This document shows positions 56,691 through 57,051 of a stretch of 57,051 nucleotides of DNA, one piece after another. A program made the position numbers and the translations under genes. The notes under the pieces were generated by a model. That model ran no database searches, had not been told where the DNA came from, and was given only the letters and a program-made list of their open reading frames with translations. Source of the DNA: an uncultured Clostridia bacterium. GTDB taxonomy: Bacteria; Bacillota; Clostridia; TANB77; CAG-508. The stretch is taken from the NCBI GenBank assembly GCA_949443285.1, contig CASSLW010000009.1, positions 1 through 57,051 on the forward strand. The letters run 5' to 3'. Each line of letters begins with the position of its first letter. Position 1 is the stretch's first letter.

Positions 56691-56717
56691 AAAAAGAGCT
56701 TTTACTAAGCTCTTTTT
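56691..56717. terminator. Bidirectional terminator between 56307 gene and rpmB
   Basis: AAAAAGAGCTT (56691-56701) pairs with AAGCTCTTTTT (56707-56717). The right arm includes the rpmB stop codon. Confidence 0.88.
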
Positions 56718-56902
56718 ACTTTTCCATCTTTTAAACATTTAGCACATACATGAATTCTTTTAACTTCACCATCTATTTCCGCCTTAACACTTCTTAAGTT
56801 TGGCTTCCAAGTACGTGGTGATCTTTTACTTATATGAGAACGAGTAATGCTAAGTTTATTTCCATGACTAGCTGTTTTTTCACAGATTGCACATTTTGCC
56901 AT
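56705..56902 (-). CDS. rpmB: 50S ribosomal protein L28
   Basis: Large-subunit protein of 65 residues. MAKCAICEK and HVCAKCLKDG give two CxxC pairs, so this is the zinc-binding (C+) form. SHISKRSPRTWKPNL is the usual core. GGAGGTG precedes its start. Orientation is opposite to the spoVM genes, as in Bacillus where rpmB diverges. Confidence 0.96.
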   Translation of the reverse strand: MAKCAICEKTASHGNKLSITRSHISKRSPRTWKPNLRSVKAEIDGEVKRIHVCAKCLKDGKVKRA

Positions 56903-57002
56903 ATCTAAATTGCACCTCCTAATAATCTAAATAAATTGACTGTTATTAAGTTTAACACAAAAAATAAAAAAAAACAAGTATTTTTTCAAAAATATGAAAA
57001 AT

Positions 57003-57051
57003 TCTGTGACTAGTAAATGAAAATGTCCCAAATTTTTATTTTGTTTGTAAA
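57003..57051. repeat. Right arm of terminal inverted repeat
   Basis: Exact reverse complement of 7-55. Read outward it starts near TGTGACTAGTAAATGAAAATG. See the left arm for interpretation. Confidence 0.85.

Overview
This window reads as about 57 kb of chromosome from an AT-rich, Gram-positive, spore-forming-type Clostridia member (Firmicutes), probably an uncultured gut lineage. The basis is strong A/T codon bias, canonical TTGACA/TGnTATAAT promoters with AGGAGG ribosome binding sites, a prpC-prkC-rsgA-rpe-spoVM-rpmB neighbourhood as in Bacillus subtilis, a tiny SpoVM-like gene, a PASTA kinase, and a dockerin-bearing wall hydrolase. Both ends of the window carry the same 49-bp sequence in inverted orientation, so the piece probably ends at two copies of a genomic repeat, possibly insertion-sequence ends.

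Layout. (1) 1-949: rplU-rpmA behind a strong promoter and an L21-leader-like fold. (2) About 1-25.4 kb: a large surface-glycan locus holding a TagGH/Wzm-Wzt-type ABC exporter, many GT2 glycosyltransferases, a GT2-GT4 fusion, an O-acyltransferase, a WecE-type sugar aminotransferase, an ATP-grasp ligase, a sugar epimerase, a pair of ArnE/F-like small transporters, two paralogous GT-C-like membrane proteins around a GtrA flippase, a GT2/DUF2304 pair, UDP-galactopyranose mutase and a Wzx-like flippase. (3) 25.4-37.5 kb: a ricin-repeat wall hydrolase, another large membrane protein, the dTDP-rhamnose operon rmlDACB, a dockerin-bearing glucosaminidase and a membrane-anchored beta-sandwich protein. 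(4) 37.5-39.5 kb: a GH13 enzyme with foreign-looking codon use. (5) 39.5-57 kb: core genes trpS, obg, dCMP deaminase, a pilin-leader leucine-rich protein, tsaB/tsaE, mreB/mbl, mtaB, prpC-prkC, a HEPN/MNT toxin-antitoxin pair, rsgA-rpe, a bactofilin-like membrane protein, nth, spoVM, an unknown gene and rpmB. Small dispersed hairpin repeats (core GGGGACGGAGC) sit between these core genes.

The most striking observation is recoding. Six otherwise intact genes are each interrupted exactly once, always at an in-frame CGG triplet. In each case skipping the C (a +1 shift, CGGA or CGGT read as glycine) restores a full-length, family-typical protein: two GT-C paralogues, a surface beta-sandwich protein, the pilin-leader protein, MtaB and PrpC. 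The two paralogues keep the site although the surrounding sequence has diverged. By eye only three other in-frame CGG codons occur in the window, two of them in the foreign-looking GH13 gene. This suggests that CGG is a hungry, unassigned or quadruplet-decoded codon in this organism, giving widespread +1 frameshifting to glycine. I know of no description of such a system, but the sequence alone cannot prove it.
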